Numbered from the stretch's first letter, positions 29,359 to 38,223 are shown. The stretch is DNA of 45,984 nucleotides from an uncultured Brachybacterium sp. (GCF_947500705.1 NZ_CANMSY010000015.1:1-45984); one strand, 5' to 3'. A program made the numbers and translations. Notes: generated by a model not told the origin, from the letters alone.

Positions 29359-30498
29359 TCGCGCAACCTGTTCAAGCCGTCGTTTGGCACCTACCCTCAC
29401 CTCCTGGTTGGCCGTGACCAGCTGATCGACGAGTTCGAGGACACCTTCGACGGGATCCTCGATCCCGCCGGTCTGACGATCCTCCTGTCCGGGCAGCGCG
29501 GGATGGGCAAGACCGTGCTGCTCGACTCCTACCGGCGAGCCGCTGAGGCCGCCGGCTGGCTGGTCATCACCGAGAGCTCCAGCAACGGGCTCCTCGAGCG
29601 CCTCACACGAGACCACCTCCCCCGCCTGCTCCAGAAGCACTCCGATAAGTCGCCGACGCAGATCGAGTCCGCGAGCGGTACCATCGGCCCCCTCGGAGGT
29701 GGCGCGTCCTGGACCGAGCGCTATCCCGCCGAGTCCACCCTCCGCTCCCAAATCACCGAGCTCACCGACGCCCTCCGGCCCTCCGGTCGAGGCCTCGTCA
29801 TCACCATCGACGAGGTCCAGGCCGCCGATATCGAGGAACTCCGCAAGCTCGGCGAGATCATCCAGTACGGCCGCCGCGAGGAACGTCTGCTCGCCTTCGC
29901 GGCCGCGGGACTCTCCACTCCCATCGAGGAGCTCCTCGACCACCCCGGGGCAACGTTCCTGCGCCGCGCAGAACACCACCCCATCGGTCGCGTGAGCCGA
30001 GCGAACGTCCGAGCTTCCCTCGCGGGAACGATCGCCGACAGTGGCCGCGAGATCGACATTCAAGCCCTCGACGTCGCGGCCGATGCCGTCGACGGATACC
30101 CCTTCATGATCCAGCTGGTGGGCTACCACTCCCTCAAAGCCCACAAGACCGCCGGCCCCGTGACCATTGAGGCCGTGACCGCTGGGATCACAGCCGCGCG
30201 ACGGCGCCTGGGCCGACACGTCCACACCCCCGCCCTACGGCCACTGTCGAGCGTTGACCGCACGTACCTGCTCGCCATGGCCCCAGACGACGGCCCGTCC
30301 CGCACCGGGAAGATCGCTGAGCGCATGGGCGTGACCGCCCAGTACGCCGGGGAGTACCGCCGACGACTCATTCGCGACGGCATCATCGAAGCCGCCGGCC
30401 ACGGACAAGTCCGCTTCACCATCCCCTACACCGCGGACCACCTGCGCGAGCACGCCGCCCACAACGCCCTGGAGGGTCTTGCAGAAGAGGATTCCTGA
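29356..30498 (+). CDS. AAA ATPase with C-terminal winged helix (380 aa)
   Basis: LLSGQRGMGKTVLLDSY near residue 45 is Walker A and GLVITIDEVQAADIEEL near 150 is Walker B with a following sensor-type segment. A lid domain follows (residues about 215-300), then a winged helix (SRTGKIAERMGVTAQYAGEY, LIRDGIIEAAGHG). The plan matches Orc/Cdc6- and STAND-like ATPases of the AAA_16/archaeal ATPase group. The 5' end has no ribosome binding site. It is carried, with the sensor kinase, between two dif-like sites. Its function is unknown. Confidence 0.72.
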   Translation: MSRNLFKPSFGTYPHLLVGRDQLIDEFEDTFDGILDPAGLTILLSGQRGMGKTVLLDSYRRAAEAAGWLVITESSSNGLLERLTRDHLPRLLQKHSDKSPTQIESASGTIGPLGGGASWTERYPAESTLRSQITELTDALRPSGRGLVITIDEVQAADIEELRKLGEIIQYGRREERLLAFAAAGLSTPIEELLDHPGATFLRRAEHHPIGRVSRANVRASLAGTIADSGREIDIQALDVAADAVDGYPFMIQLVGYHSLKAHKTAGPVTIEAVTAGITAARRRLGRHVHTPALRPLSSVDRTYLLAMAPDDGPSRTGKIAERMGVTAQYAGEYRRRLIRDGIIEAAGHGQVRFTIPYTADHLREHAAHNALEGLAEEDS

Positions 30499-30570
30499 CC
30501 CGTCACGGCCAGCCGCCCCTCCCCTGGTGCGCCAGGGCCTCAGGAGCTAGCCGACCTGTCCCTGACCAGG

Positions 30571-30598
30571 AAGACCGCATACTCTGATTATGCGCACT
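30571..30598. promoter_or_regulatory. dif-like site B (one strong arm)
   Basis: The 11-base arm TTATGCGCACT (30588-30598) and preceding GA are identical to site A at 27663-27673 and in the same orientation. The other arm (AAGACCGCATA) is degenerate. The two sites bracket 2.9 kb. Confidence 0.45.
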
Positions 30599-30723
30599 TG
30601 GCGGATGCGGTACTCAGTGGTAGCGAAGCCCCCTCGGTGGACGCCTGCCCGCGACGTCGCAGTTCAGCGGTGTGAGCCCGCGCGACCAGAACTACAAGAC
30701 CATCATCTGAGCCCAGCAGCGCG

Positions 30724-31002
30724 GCATTACGACCGGGGGCCAACGGCACGTTTAGACATACGCAGCCCATCAACCGCGATGCTATGGCCGCGTTCCTGTA
30801 CCGGTACGCCGGCAAGCCCTCATACCCCGCATCGTTCTCGAACCCGTTACGAGACGTCAATCGCAGCCAGCAGTTCGCGAAGGAGTTGGCGTGGATGAAG
30901 AGCGCCGGAAGCTCCACCGGCTGGGCCGCCGGCACCTACCGCCCCCTCCAGGCCGTCAAAAGCGATGCCATAGCAGCGTTCCTCTACCGCTACGACAAGA
31001 CG
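30724..31002 (+). pseudogene. Remnant of an SLH-type repeat protein
   Basis: In frame, NGTFRHTQPINRDAMAAFLY continues to a second copy GTYRPLQAVKSDAIAAFLYR, the repeated signature of actinobacterial S-layer-homology-like domains found at the ends of secreted wall proteins and hydrolases. Only the last one and a half repeats remain, with no start. It lies just right of dif-like site B. Confidence 0.7.
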
Positions 31003-31144
31003 CTTTTTTTAGGCCGCAAGGCACGGAGAATTGAAGGGCCTGAGAGACGCCAACAGCGACGCTCCCAGGTCCTTCAAAATCCGTGCTGCCGTGGCACCCT
31101 GTGGCCGAAGCCATATTCGCTCATCGAAGGGCTTCCCATTCTGC

Positions 31145-32296
31145 CTAACGATTGCCCTTCGCCCGATTGTGAGGCACGCAGAGCATTTCGCAGTTGGAGA
31201 GGTCCGTCGGACCGTTCTTCGACCAAGCCGTGACGTGGTCGGCATCCATCTCGCTGTACTCGTAAATGCGTGTGGCGTTCGCGTTGGATCCGGCCGTGCA
31301 CACCGGGCAATTCGAGGTCCTGGACTCCCTAGCCGCGGCCGTTTGCTGTTCATAGGCCGCGAGCTTCGTCTTTTCGTCGAAGACTCTAACCTCCAGCAGC
31401 TTTGTCTCGGCCTCGCCGCCAAGCACGAACTCGTAAATCCCCACCTTGCGCTTCACATCCAAGTCGCCCATGAGGTCGGCCACGCGCTTTTCGAGCTCTG
31501 CCGGCTCCAACTTGACATCCTTGTAAGTGTTGTAGAGGGCGCCCCATTGGACCGATCGCATTTGTTGCGGGCGTTTGGTCGGAAAGGTCGCGCCGACCCA
31601 GTCAATTACCCCCTTGAAGTACAGCCAAAGCTCGTTCACGTTCGCGTCGTGCTGGTGGCCGCCCATGTACTCGGTGATCTTGCCGTCGCTGATCCACGAG
31701 ATCGCTGTCTCTAGGTAGTCCTGGCGAATCGGCGAGCCCTTCATATAGTCCGACGCGATCCCGTAGGCCGGGCAACCATTTTTGCTGAAATACTGTTTAG
31801 CCTTAGTCACCCATTGACCATGGTAAACTGCATTTCGCAGCTCTTGATCCGTTAACTTTTCCCCGGCGATGTTAATCACCTTAAACCATTCGAGCTTCTC
31901 CGAGTCGGCACCCTCGCAGAGATAGACCATGAGTTCGTAGTCGAGGATCTGCTTCTGCTGGTCATCCTGGAAGTTGTGAAAGGCCATCTGATGACCGTCA
32001 ATCTCGATGGAAAAGTCACCCTCGACGTACTGGCAAATGGAGATCGTGCGTTGCTGACCGTCAATCACCTCAAAGGTGCCGTCGTCCCGCACGGCCCAGT
32101 ACATGACGTTAAGCGGGAAGTCCTGGCGGAGCGTCTCGATAACGGCGTTGCGTTGCTTGTCTTTGTAGACAAATTCGCGCTGATAAGGGGGGCGTACGTC
32201 GAGCTTGCCACCGTACGCGCGGACACCAAGCTCCTCATTGTCCTCGTAACCGTTGACAAGATCGCGGACAGTGATGCTCTTCGGGGTAATTCTCAT
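31145..32296 (-). CDS. DUF262 (GmrSD-like) protein with C-terminal HNH nuclease (383 aa)
   Basis: The N-terminal DUF262 domain contains RPPYQREFVYKDKQRNAVIE near residue 35 and FEVIDGQQRTISICQY near 75; the DGQQR motif is the NTP-binding/hydrolysis signature of GmrS-like proteins. Residues about 320-383 form an HNH nuclease: CPVC, then MDADHVTAWSKNGPTDLSNC and LCVPHNRAKGNR. The start overlaps the methyltransferase stop (TGATG), so the two are translationally coupled. Together they look like a restriction-modification pair in which an NTP-sensing nuclease replaces a conventional endonuclease. GC content is lower than in the neighbours, suggesting acquisition. Confidence 0.82.
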   Translation of the reverse strand: MRITPKSITVRDLVNGYEDNEELGVRAYGGKLDVRPPYQREFVYKDKQRNAVIETLRQDFPLNVMYWAVRDDGTFEVIDGQQRTISICQYVEGDFSIEIDGHQMAFHNFQDDQQKQILDYELMVYLCEGADSEKLEWFKVINIAGEKLTDQELRNAVYHGQWVTKAKQYFSKNGCPAYGIASDYMKGSPIRQDYLETAISWISDGKITEYMGGHQHDANVNELWLYFKGVIDWVGATFPTKRPQQMRSVQWGALYNTYKDVKLEPAELEKRVADLMGDLDVKRKVGIYEFVLGGEAETKLLEVRVFDEKTKLAAYEQQTAAARESRTSNCPVCTAGSNANATRIYEYSEMDADHVTAWSKNGPTDLSNCEMLCVPHNRAKGNR

Positions 32297-33411
32297 CAGA
32301 CAGCGCCCTTCCGGCGAATAAAGATTCGCTTGTATGTCGCCTGTACGATGTGGCCGTCACTATTGATGAAGTAGTTCTTCTTGCCGTCGTTGCCCTGGAG
32401 GTTCGCGTTCTCGTTGGTCTTGCCGCCCGACGCGCCGGTAGGCGTCCCGTCGGATCGCATTTCCCTATAGTCGTCATACTTCTTAGTGTCCGGAACGGCC
32501 TCGTGGCACCCGCGCTGCGTTGTTCCCAGGATATCGAACTGGTCACGGTTATGTTTGTCAAGGAATGTTACGGGTACTCCCATGACGCCCAAGTAGTCTT
32601 CAGGTATCTCGCTTGTCCTGCTGACCTCGATCGCGTCGTAATTGTCATACGCAGGGTAAGCCTCAGGGGTATACCGACGATAAAGGATTAAGTCCTCGTG
32701 GCGCTTGTTAATGTCAAGGTTAGTGAACCAGCAAGCATTTCCTAAACTACGCCACGCCTGCCCTTGTTCATCAACCCAATAGCGAGTGGCCCGAGACTCG
32801 TAGTGTTTCGGAACCCGGAACTTCATGTCCCCATTATTGACGCCTAGCCACATCTTACTGCCCGCAATCAGTGGGAATACTTCCTTATAGGTAATCGCGC
32901 CTTGATTGCCGACAATAAGGAATTGTTTCTCGTACTGCATTAACTGCGCGACATACTCGCGAAAGAGCGAGAAGGGCGGGTTAGTTACGACAATATCCGA
33001 TTCCTTCAGCAAGGCAATGCTCTCTTCGGAGCGAAAGTCGCCATTGCCCTGGAAATGCTTAACTTCGATCTCGTCGCGGCCCGGCAGCCGGTCGCCATCC
33101 TTGTCGCCCTCGTACTCCAGATAGACAGCCTTACTAGTGTCACCCCTTGAGAATGCATCGACGTCCTGACTCTTGTAGCAAGCCGCGATTAGCTTCTTAA
33201 GTCCGAGCTTCTCAAAGTTATACGAGAAATAGTGGAAGAACTGAGACTCGCGGGGATCATCACAGTTAAGGTAAACAACCTTGCCCTTGAAGTGCCTCCT
33301 GTAGTGGCGAAGCTCCTTCTCGATGTCCGACAGCTCCGTGTAGAACTCGTCTTGCTTAGCTCCCTTTGCGGCGTTTAGATGACGTATCACCGAGCGCGTG
33401 TCAGCCGTCAT
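32296..33411 (-). CDS. EcoRI-like adenine-specific DNA methyltransferase (371 aa)
   Basis: The protein has a SAM-binding region VVYLNCDDPRESQFFHYFSY near residue 45 and the catalytic motif DIVVTNPPFSLFREYV near 138 (NPPF, N6-adenine class). The overall length and the FKGKVVYLNCDDPRES opening are those of the EcoRI methylase family (PF13651). The C-terminus has target-recognition-like sequence through YFINSDGHIVQATYKRIFIR. It precedes and overlaps the DUF262-HNH gene. The likely role is to mark host DNA against that nuclease. AGGGGACACGCGC precedes ATG 33411. Confidence 0.86.
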   Translation of the reverse strand: MTADTRSVIRHLNAAKGAKQDEFYTELSDIEKELRHYRRHFKGKVVYLNCDDPRESQFFHYFSYNFEKLGLKKLIAACYKSQDVDAFSRGDTSKAVYLEYEGDKDGDRLPGRDEIEVKHFQGNGDFRSEESIALLKESDIVVTNPPFSLFREYVAQLMQYEKQFLIVGNQGAITYKEVFPLIAGSKMWLGVNNGDMKFRVPKHYESRATRYWVDEQGQAWRSLGNACWFTNLDINKRHEDLILYRRYTPEAYPAYDNYDAIEVSRTSEIPEDYLGVMGVPVTFLDKHNRDQFDILGTTQRGCHEAVPDTKKYDDYREMRSDGTPTGASGGKTNENANLQGNDGKKNYFINSDGHIVQATYKRIFIRRKGAV

Positions 33412-33474
33412 GCGCGTGTCCCCTCTCCTCTTTTATCAGGGACTTTACACGCCAGTTGGCACACGGTCTTACTG

Positions 33475-33819
33475 CCGCAGGTTGCCAAGAGCGGCCGCGC
33501 TGCGATCACCACGGCAGGCCACGAGGTCGTCGAGGCAACAGGGCCCCACCACCCGGAACGCTCCCTGGCTCAGCACTACACCCCGCTCGCGATGGACGCG
33601 TCCCCGGTTGCCGCGCACGGCAAGCTCGACCGACTCGTTGACCGAGCCTTCGGTGCCAAGAAGAAGGTGACCACGACTGAGGAACGGGCGCGGGTCCTCT
33701 TCGAGATGCCCGCCGACCTGACGGCCGAGTGCGTGCCGACCGGCTACTCGGCCGCATCGGCTGTCAGACCTGGCCTCGACTATGGGTATACGCCGTCGCC
33801 GAACATTGGGGAAACATGA
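33475..33819 (+). pseudogene. C-terminal remnant of a MmeI-type (type IIL-like) DNA methyltransferase
   Basis: The frame reads HPERSLAQHYTPLAMDASPV followed by AHGKLDRLVDRAFGAKKKVT and TTEERARVLFEMPADLT, closely resembling the C-terminal end of MmeI-like class I methyltransferases (LAxHYDPLxMP, LDxAVDxAFG, xxERLxxLF). Catalytic and SAM motifs are absent. The stop overlaps the start of the next gene (ATGA 33816-33819), suggesting an old operon. Confidence 0.65.
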
Positions 33820-34751
33820 ACGACAGTCATATCCACGCCCAGCTCCATCAGTCGGGCAGGGGCGCACTGCTGCTCAAACTGGTCGAGTTGACTGCCGAAA
33901 GCCCGCAGCACTACGCGAGTCATCGAGAGCTCGCGAAGCCCTTCGACATGTCGGATCGGGACGCCTTCTATCAAATTGGGAGGCTCCGTGACGCCGACTT
34001 GGCCGTCCCGAACGACCGAGCCTCAGGCGGATGGCGTCCGACGCCCGAAGGGACCCGCATCGCCACCGGCCTGCAGTCATCCCTCGAAGAAGGACAGCTC
34101 CGGCTCGAGCACACCATGCGAGCCATTCTCACGAACCTCAAAGACGCCGGCGGCGAGTCGGATCGCGACGACTGGATGAGCTGGGACCTCCACGAGGAAG
34201 GGCGCGCGCCCGTCCCACTTGAGGACCGAGAGCAGGCGCTCGACCTCCTCAAGGAAGCGGAGTACACCACTTCCATCGATACACTTCAGGCTTCGCACCT
34301 GCGGATCGAGATCACGTCTCGCGGCCGGGCCGTCCTCACGCGCCACGATGTGCTGCTTACAGGCGGGATGTTTGAGCACGGGCAAACGGCCAACTTTGAT
34401 CAGCGCATCGGCATCCAGGCCCAGACCTTCCACAATGACGGCGGGGCCGTTCAGACCGGCGACCACGCAGTCCAGAACATCACGATCACCAACGCTCAGG
34501 TCGAGCGCATCAACGAGAGCATCGCGGCCATCCGCGAAGTCCTCGCAAGGGAAGACCTCGACGAGAGCGTGCGCACCGAAGTCTCTGCAGCGGTCGATGA
34601 GCTCGAAGCCGCCGCTCGCCAGCAAGTCGAGACGGGAGTGCTGCATGCACTCTTCACGAAAGCGACGATGGCCGCAGCCAGTGCAGCGGGTAGCGCAGCC
34701 GGAGGGGCGCTCATCCAGAGCTTGGCCGCCATCGGCACAGCACTGATCTGA
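33816..34751 (+). CDS. Predicted wHTH protein with hydrophobic C-terminus (311 aa), possible defence component
   Basis: Residues 1-90 look like a winged helix (GALLLKLVELTAESPQHYAS to GWRPTPEGTRIATG). A middle alpha-helical part with another wHTH-like stretch (EALDLLKEAEYTTSIDTLQA) is followed by a beta strand-rich section GIQAQTFHNDGGAVQTGDHA and VQNITITNAQVERINESIAA. A coiled coil comes next, then an Ala/Gly-rich hydrophobic helix TMAAASAAGSAAGGALIQSL. A sensor domain with a membrane-inserting end is a known plan of abortive-infection proteins. It may once have served the methyltransferase whose remnant overlaps it. Family not recognised. Confidence 0.6.
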   Translation: MNDSHIHAQLHQSGRGALLLKLVELTAESPQHYASHRELAKPFDMSDRDAFYQIGRLRDADLAVPNDRASGGWRPTPEGTRIATGLQSSLEEGQLRLEHTMRAILTNLKDAGGESDRDDWMSWDLHEEGRAPVPLEDREQALDLLKEAEYTTSIDTLQASHLRIEITSRGRAVLTRHDVLLTGGMFEHGQTANFDQRIGIQAQTFHNDGGAVQTGDHAVQNITITNAQVERINESIAAIREVLAREDLDESVRTEVSAAVDELEAAARQQVETGVLHALFTKATMAAASAAGSAAGGALIQSLAAIGTALI

Positions 34752-34773
34752 GCGAGCCCAGCCCGCCCTGTCC

Positions 34774-35177
34774 CTACAGCGGCAGCTCGCGCTGCTCTAG
34801 GTACCGGTACAGCGTGTTTCTGTTGATGCCCGTGGATACGTGCGATCCGAGCTTTGGGGACGCCGGCGGCAGCGTTGCGGACCTCGCGGATCTGGTCGCT
34901 GTCCAGGAGACGCTTGCGACTAGGGGTACTTGCCAGGGGTCTGTTTGGCGATCGCGATGACCTCGGCCTGGCGCTCACGGGTCATTTCGCGCTCGGACTG
35001 GGCGACGGCGGTGATGATGTGCAGGATCAGCCGGGTGGTGAGGTCTCCCCCGTCAGGTCTGACCGTGAAGCCCTGGGTGGTGAACTCGACGGTGACGCCC
35101 TTCGCCTCGAGCTCCTCCATGATCGCGAGCATGTCCCGCAGCGACCGGGCGAGACGGACCGTAAACCATCCGCACAT
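34774..35177 (-). pseudogene. Truncated, frameshifted serine resolvase
   Basis: Two frames match the middle and end of the intact resolvase at 38224. The first is VRLARSLRDMLAIMEELEAK to REMTRERQAEVIAIAKQTPG (34920-35177). The second contains LLDSDQIREVRNAAAGVPKA and, in a further frame, INRNTLYRYLEQRELPL. The N-terminal catalytic serine region is gone, and frameshifts near 34920 and 34850 break the rest. Confidence 0.8.
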
Positions 35178-35432
35178 CGCAGTGCCGCCCCTTCGATCGT
35201 TAAGGAGAACGGCAAGAAGCCACCCAAAGGCCCGCGCTGGGAGATTGCGGGCCTAGCGCAGTTGCCAGGCACCCGCCTCACCGCCACCCACCTCACCCGC
35301 CGGGTACTGACCACCGTTCCTCCACGCGGCGCGGTCATCGTCGCTGTCGCTGGCAGCGAAGCACTACGAGACCGCTCCGAGAGCGCCACCTTCACCGCCG
35401 GCCCCGAACGCCGTGTCCACATGACCATCTGA
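35178..35432 (+). pseudogene. 3' fragment of an unidentified gene
   Basis: The plus frame ending at 35432 reads VKENGKKPPKGPRWEIAGLA to FTAGPERRVHMTI with coding-like composition but no start with a ribosome binding site. It abuts the resolvase remnant and is probably the end of a gene cut by that insertion. Confidence 0.35.
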
Positions 35433-35696
35433 ACTACCACGCTGCCCACTCGTCCACTCGCGCGCCGGAGACGGGGGCGCAAGTCGGTCCTCATTGAACG
35501 GACGGCGTACCCCCGGGCGGACTAGTTCGACCAACTGGGACATGACATGTCCGGCGGGAGTCCAAGCAAGGGTGGGCGCAGCTCAAGATGAAGCGGCATG
35601 CCAACGCGCACGCGAAATGCCGGATCTCTCGACTACCCTGAAGGAGCCGGTGTCGAGCGCGCCGCACGCATGCTTCCACCGAATGAAGAGGTTTCA
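35433..35696. other. 264-base leader region of the AAA ATPase
   Basis: No supported gene. It contains short inverted repeats (for example ACATGACATGT near 35539) and ends with AAGAGG seven bases before the ATG. The composition changes from GC-rich to more balanced as the ATPase begins. Confidence 0.4.
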
Positions 35697-37886
35697 ATGA
35701 AGAAACTGAGTGTCGAACTTCAGAATTGCCATGGGATCCGCGCGCTTTCCGCGTCTTTCAAGTTCAAGACCGGCAATTCAGTTGCTGTCTACGCTCCTAA
35801 CGGAAGCATGAAGACGTCTTTCGCCCGAACTCTCGCCGACCTCGCTAACGGGAACGAGACCCAGGACCGCGTCTTCCCTGACCGGAAAACGATTCGGACC
35901 GTGAAAGATCAGGACGGTAACGACTTGGACGGGGGCGACGTAGTCGTCGTGCTGTCCTACGACGAGGAACTCGGGCCAACGGAGTCCACATCGACACTCC
36001 TCGTCAACGCCGAACTTCGCAAAGAGTATGAGGTACTACAGCGCGCCCTACTCGAGGCGCGCGATGAGTTGGTCACTGCCTTAAAACAGCAGTCGAAGAG
36101 CAAGCAGGACGTATTAGGTCTAGTCTCACGGGCGTTCACCCAGCAGGATGACAATTTTTTTACCGCGCTGGTGCGACTTGGCTACGAAATCCAGGAACAG
36201 GACGACGCCCCGTTCGCAGACGTGCCGTTCGACATTTTGTTCAATACCAAGGTTCAACCGATCTTGCGCACGCCGGCGCTCCAGTCAGCACTCACAGATT
36301 ACGTGACCCGGCTCAATGAACTACTCGACGAGTCCACCTTTTTCAGCCGAGATTCCTTCACGTTCTACAACGCAACGAATGTCACGAAGAGTCTGGGAGA
36401 CAACGGCTTCTTTTCGGCTCAGCATTCCATCCTATTACATGGGCAGGACGGAGACTCCAAAGAGGTCTCCAGCCACGCAGATCTCGATGAACTGATCGCA
36501 ACTGAAAAGCAAAAAATTACCGACGACGATGCTCTGCGAAAGAAGCTCGACGCGGTCGAGAGGGCACTGAACAAGAACGCTGATACGCGAGCTTTCTTTG
36601 CATACATCTCCGAGCATGTTGAACTTCTTACCGAATTCACCAATATCGACTTGTTCGAACAGAAGCTCTGGAAGTCTTACATTAAGATGCATCAGGCGGT
36701 CTATGAGCGCGTCGTCGACTGCTTTAAAGACGCCGAGAAGCGGAGAAAGGAGATTGAGGAGCAGGCCGCCGCCGAGAGCACCCGGTGGGAGCGAGTAATC
36801 GACATCTTCAACGACCGGTTCTTTGTCCCCTTCCGACTCACGGCAACAAACCGCGACCGCGTGATACTTGGGCAGGAGCGCCTACTGAAGCTCGGCTTTG
36901 AGTTCGCGGAGGGAGCGGAGAGGGTAGCAGTGGAACGCGGGGACCTACTCGAAGTCCTCAGCAACGGCGAGAAGAAGGCACTTTACATTCTAAATGTACT
37001 TTTCGAGGTAGAGACTCGCAAATCGTCAGCCCGCGAGACCTTGTTCGTCATCGACGATATTGCAGACTCTTTTGATTACAAGAACAAGTATGCTATCGTC
37101 CATTATTTAAAGGAGATGTCCGAGCAGCAGAATTTCAGACTTGTTCTCCTCACCCACAATTTTGACTTCTTCCGCACACTAGAAGGCCGGGGCGTTGTGG
37201 GATACGACCGATGCTTCATGGCCCAGAAAGGCGAGAGCAAAGTCATCCTAAGTCGGGCGGTGGGCGTAAAAAATCCGTTCATCAAGGATTTCAAGCTCAA
37301 ATTTTTCGAAAATGGCATGAAACGGGTTGCATGCATCCCTTTCATCCGAAACATTCTGGAGTATACGAAGGGCGAGGACGATCCCGACTATTTGAAGTTG
37401 ACCTCGCTCCTTCACTGGAAGGGCGACACCTCTGCCATCACGCATCAAGACCTCGACTCCATCTTCACGGGGGCATTCGGAGATCAAGGCTCGTGGTCGT
37501 CTCCGACCGGTTCAGTCATCGACCTCGTAACCGAGCAAGCCAACTTGGCGCTCGATGCCGATGATGGCGTGAACTTCGAGAACAAGATCGTGATGTCTAT
37601 CGCAATCCGACTGCTGTCGGAGGCCCACATGGTGGACGAGTTAGCCGACTCGACCTTCACCAGCAGCATTCCGACCAGCCAGACGCAGGCCTTGTTCGGT
37701 GAGTACAAGAACCGCGGACACGGGACCAGGGCAACTCGCGAAATCCTCGATGCAGTCGTACTCATGACTCCTGAAAACATTCATGTTAACTCGTTCATGT
37801 ACGAACCCATCATCGACATGTCGGATACTCACCTCCGAAAGCTCTATCGAGACGTACTCAAGTTGAGTGCCTTAGTACGGGCCTGA
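35697..37886 (+). CDS. Stand-alone AAA/ABC-type ATPase (729 aa), probable anti-phage effector
   Basis: The N-terminus has a RecF/SMC-like layout: FKTGNSVAVYAPNGSMKTSF near residue 30 replaces the usual GPNGSGKS, with Ala and Met in place of two glycines. Two charged helical stretches (residues about 110-150 and 300-410) may form a coiled coil. The ABC signature is VLSNGEKKALYILNVLFEVE near 425 and Walker B is LFVIDDIADSFDYKNKYAI near 450, followed by LVLLTHNFDFFRTLEG as the H-loop. The C-terminal 230 residues are of unknown fold. PrrC/RloC and other AAA_13-type defence ATPases share this plan, but no anticodon nuclease motif is seen. GC content is lower than its surroundings. Confidence 0.72.
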   Translation: MKKLSVELQNCHGIRALSASFKFKTGNSVAVYAPNGSMKTSFARTLADLANGNETQDRVFPDRKTIRTVKDQDGNDLDGGDVVVVLSYDEELGPTESTSTLLVNAELRKEYEVLQRALLEARDELVTALKQQSKSKQDVLGLVSRAFTQQDDNFFTALVRLGYEIQEQDDAPFADVPFDILFNTKVQPILRTPALQSALTDYVTRLNELLDESTFFSRDSFTFYNATNVTKSLGDNGFFSAQHSILLHGQDGDSKEVSSHADLDELIATEKQKITDDDALRKKLDAVERALNKNADTRAFFAYISEHVELLTEFTNIDLFEQKLWKSYIKMHQAVYERVVDCFKDAEKRRKEIEEQAAAESTRWERVIDIFNDRFFVPFRLTATNRDRVILGQERLLKLGFEFAEGAERVAVERGDLLEVLSNGEKKALYILNVLFEVETRKSSARETLFVIDDIADSFDYKNKYAIVHYLKEMSEQQNFRLVLLTHNFDFFRTLEGRGVVGYDRCFMAQKGESKVILSRAVGVKNPFIKDFKLKFFENGMKRVACIPFIRNILEYTKGEDDPDYLKLTSLLHWKGDTSAITHQDLDSIFTGAFGDQGSWSSPTGSVIDLVTEQANLALDADDGVNFENKIVMSIAIRLLSEAHMVDELADSTFTSSIPTSQTQALFGEYKNRGHGTRATREILDAVVLMTPENIHVNSFMYEPIIDMSDTHLRKLYRDVLKLSALVRA

Positions 37887-38223
37887 TGCTCACACCCGCC
37901 TAAGCTCAAATTTTGTAAGGGACGGGCCCTGCAGCCCTGGTCGACTGCATAAGGTTGCGTGTGTAAAGTCCACAAGGTTCGCCGTGCTCGGCCTGCTGTT
38001 TATGTTGCAGTCCGGTGTCGAACTTCAAAGTGTTCCTCAGAAGCCTTCTGCGTGTCGCCCTTCAGGTTCTTTCCGTAATCTTCCGACGGCCCAGGCCGCC
38101 TCGGTCTCATCGCCATCCCGTTGGCACTTTCCGTTGCCCTGAATGTGCTGGCGACACGACTCGTCCGTCGTCTCGATGTGCAGTAGTCCGGCGCGCGCCC
38201 GCCTTGAATTCTCGCGAACGACG
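37887..38223. other. 337 bases without a supported gene
   Basis: No frame has a convincing start. GTGTAAAGTCC at 37961-37971 is the inverse of GGACTTTACAC at 33440-33450, on the far side of the two orphan defence genes. A resolution site for the neighbouring resolvase could lie here but I cannot delimit one. Confidence 0.4.

Noticed and set aside
29062-30225. 387-codon minus-strand frame opposite the AAA ATPase
   Set aside because: Acidic glycine-rich antisense; the plus strand has Walker motifs and a promoter.
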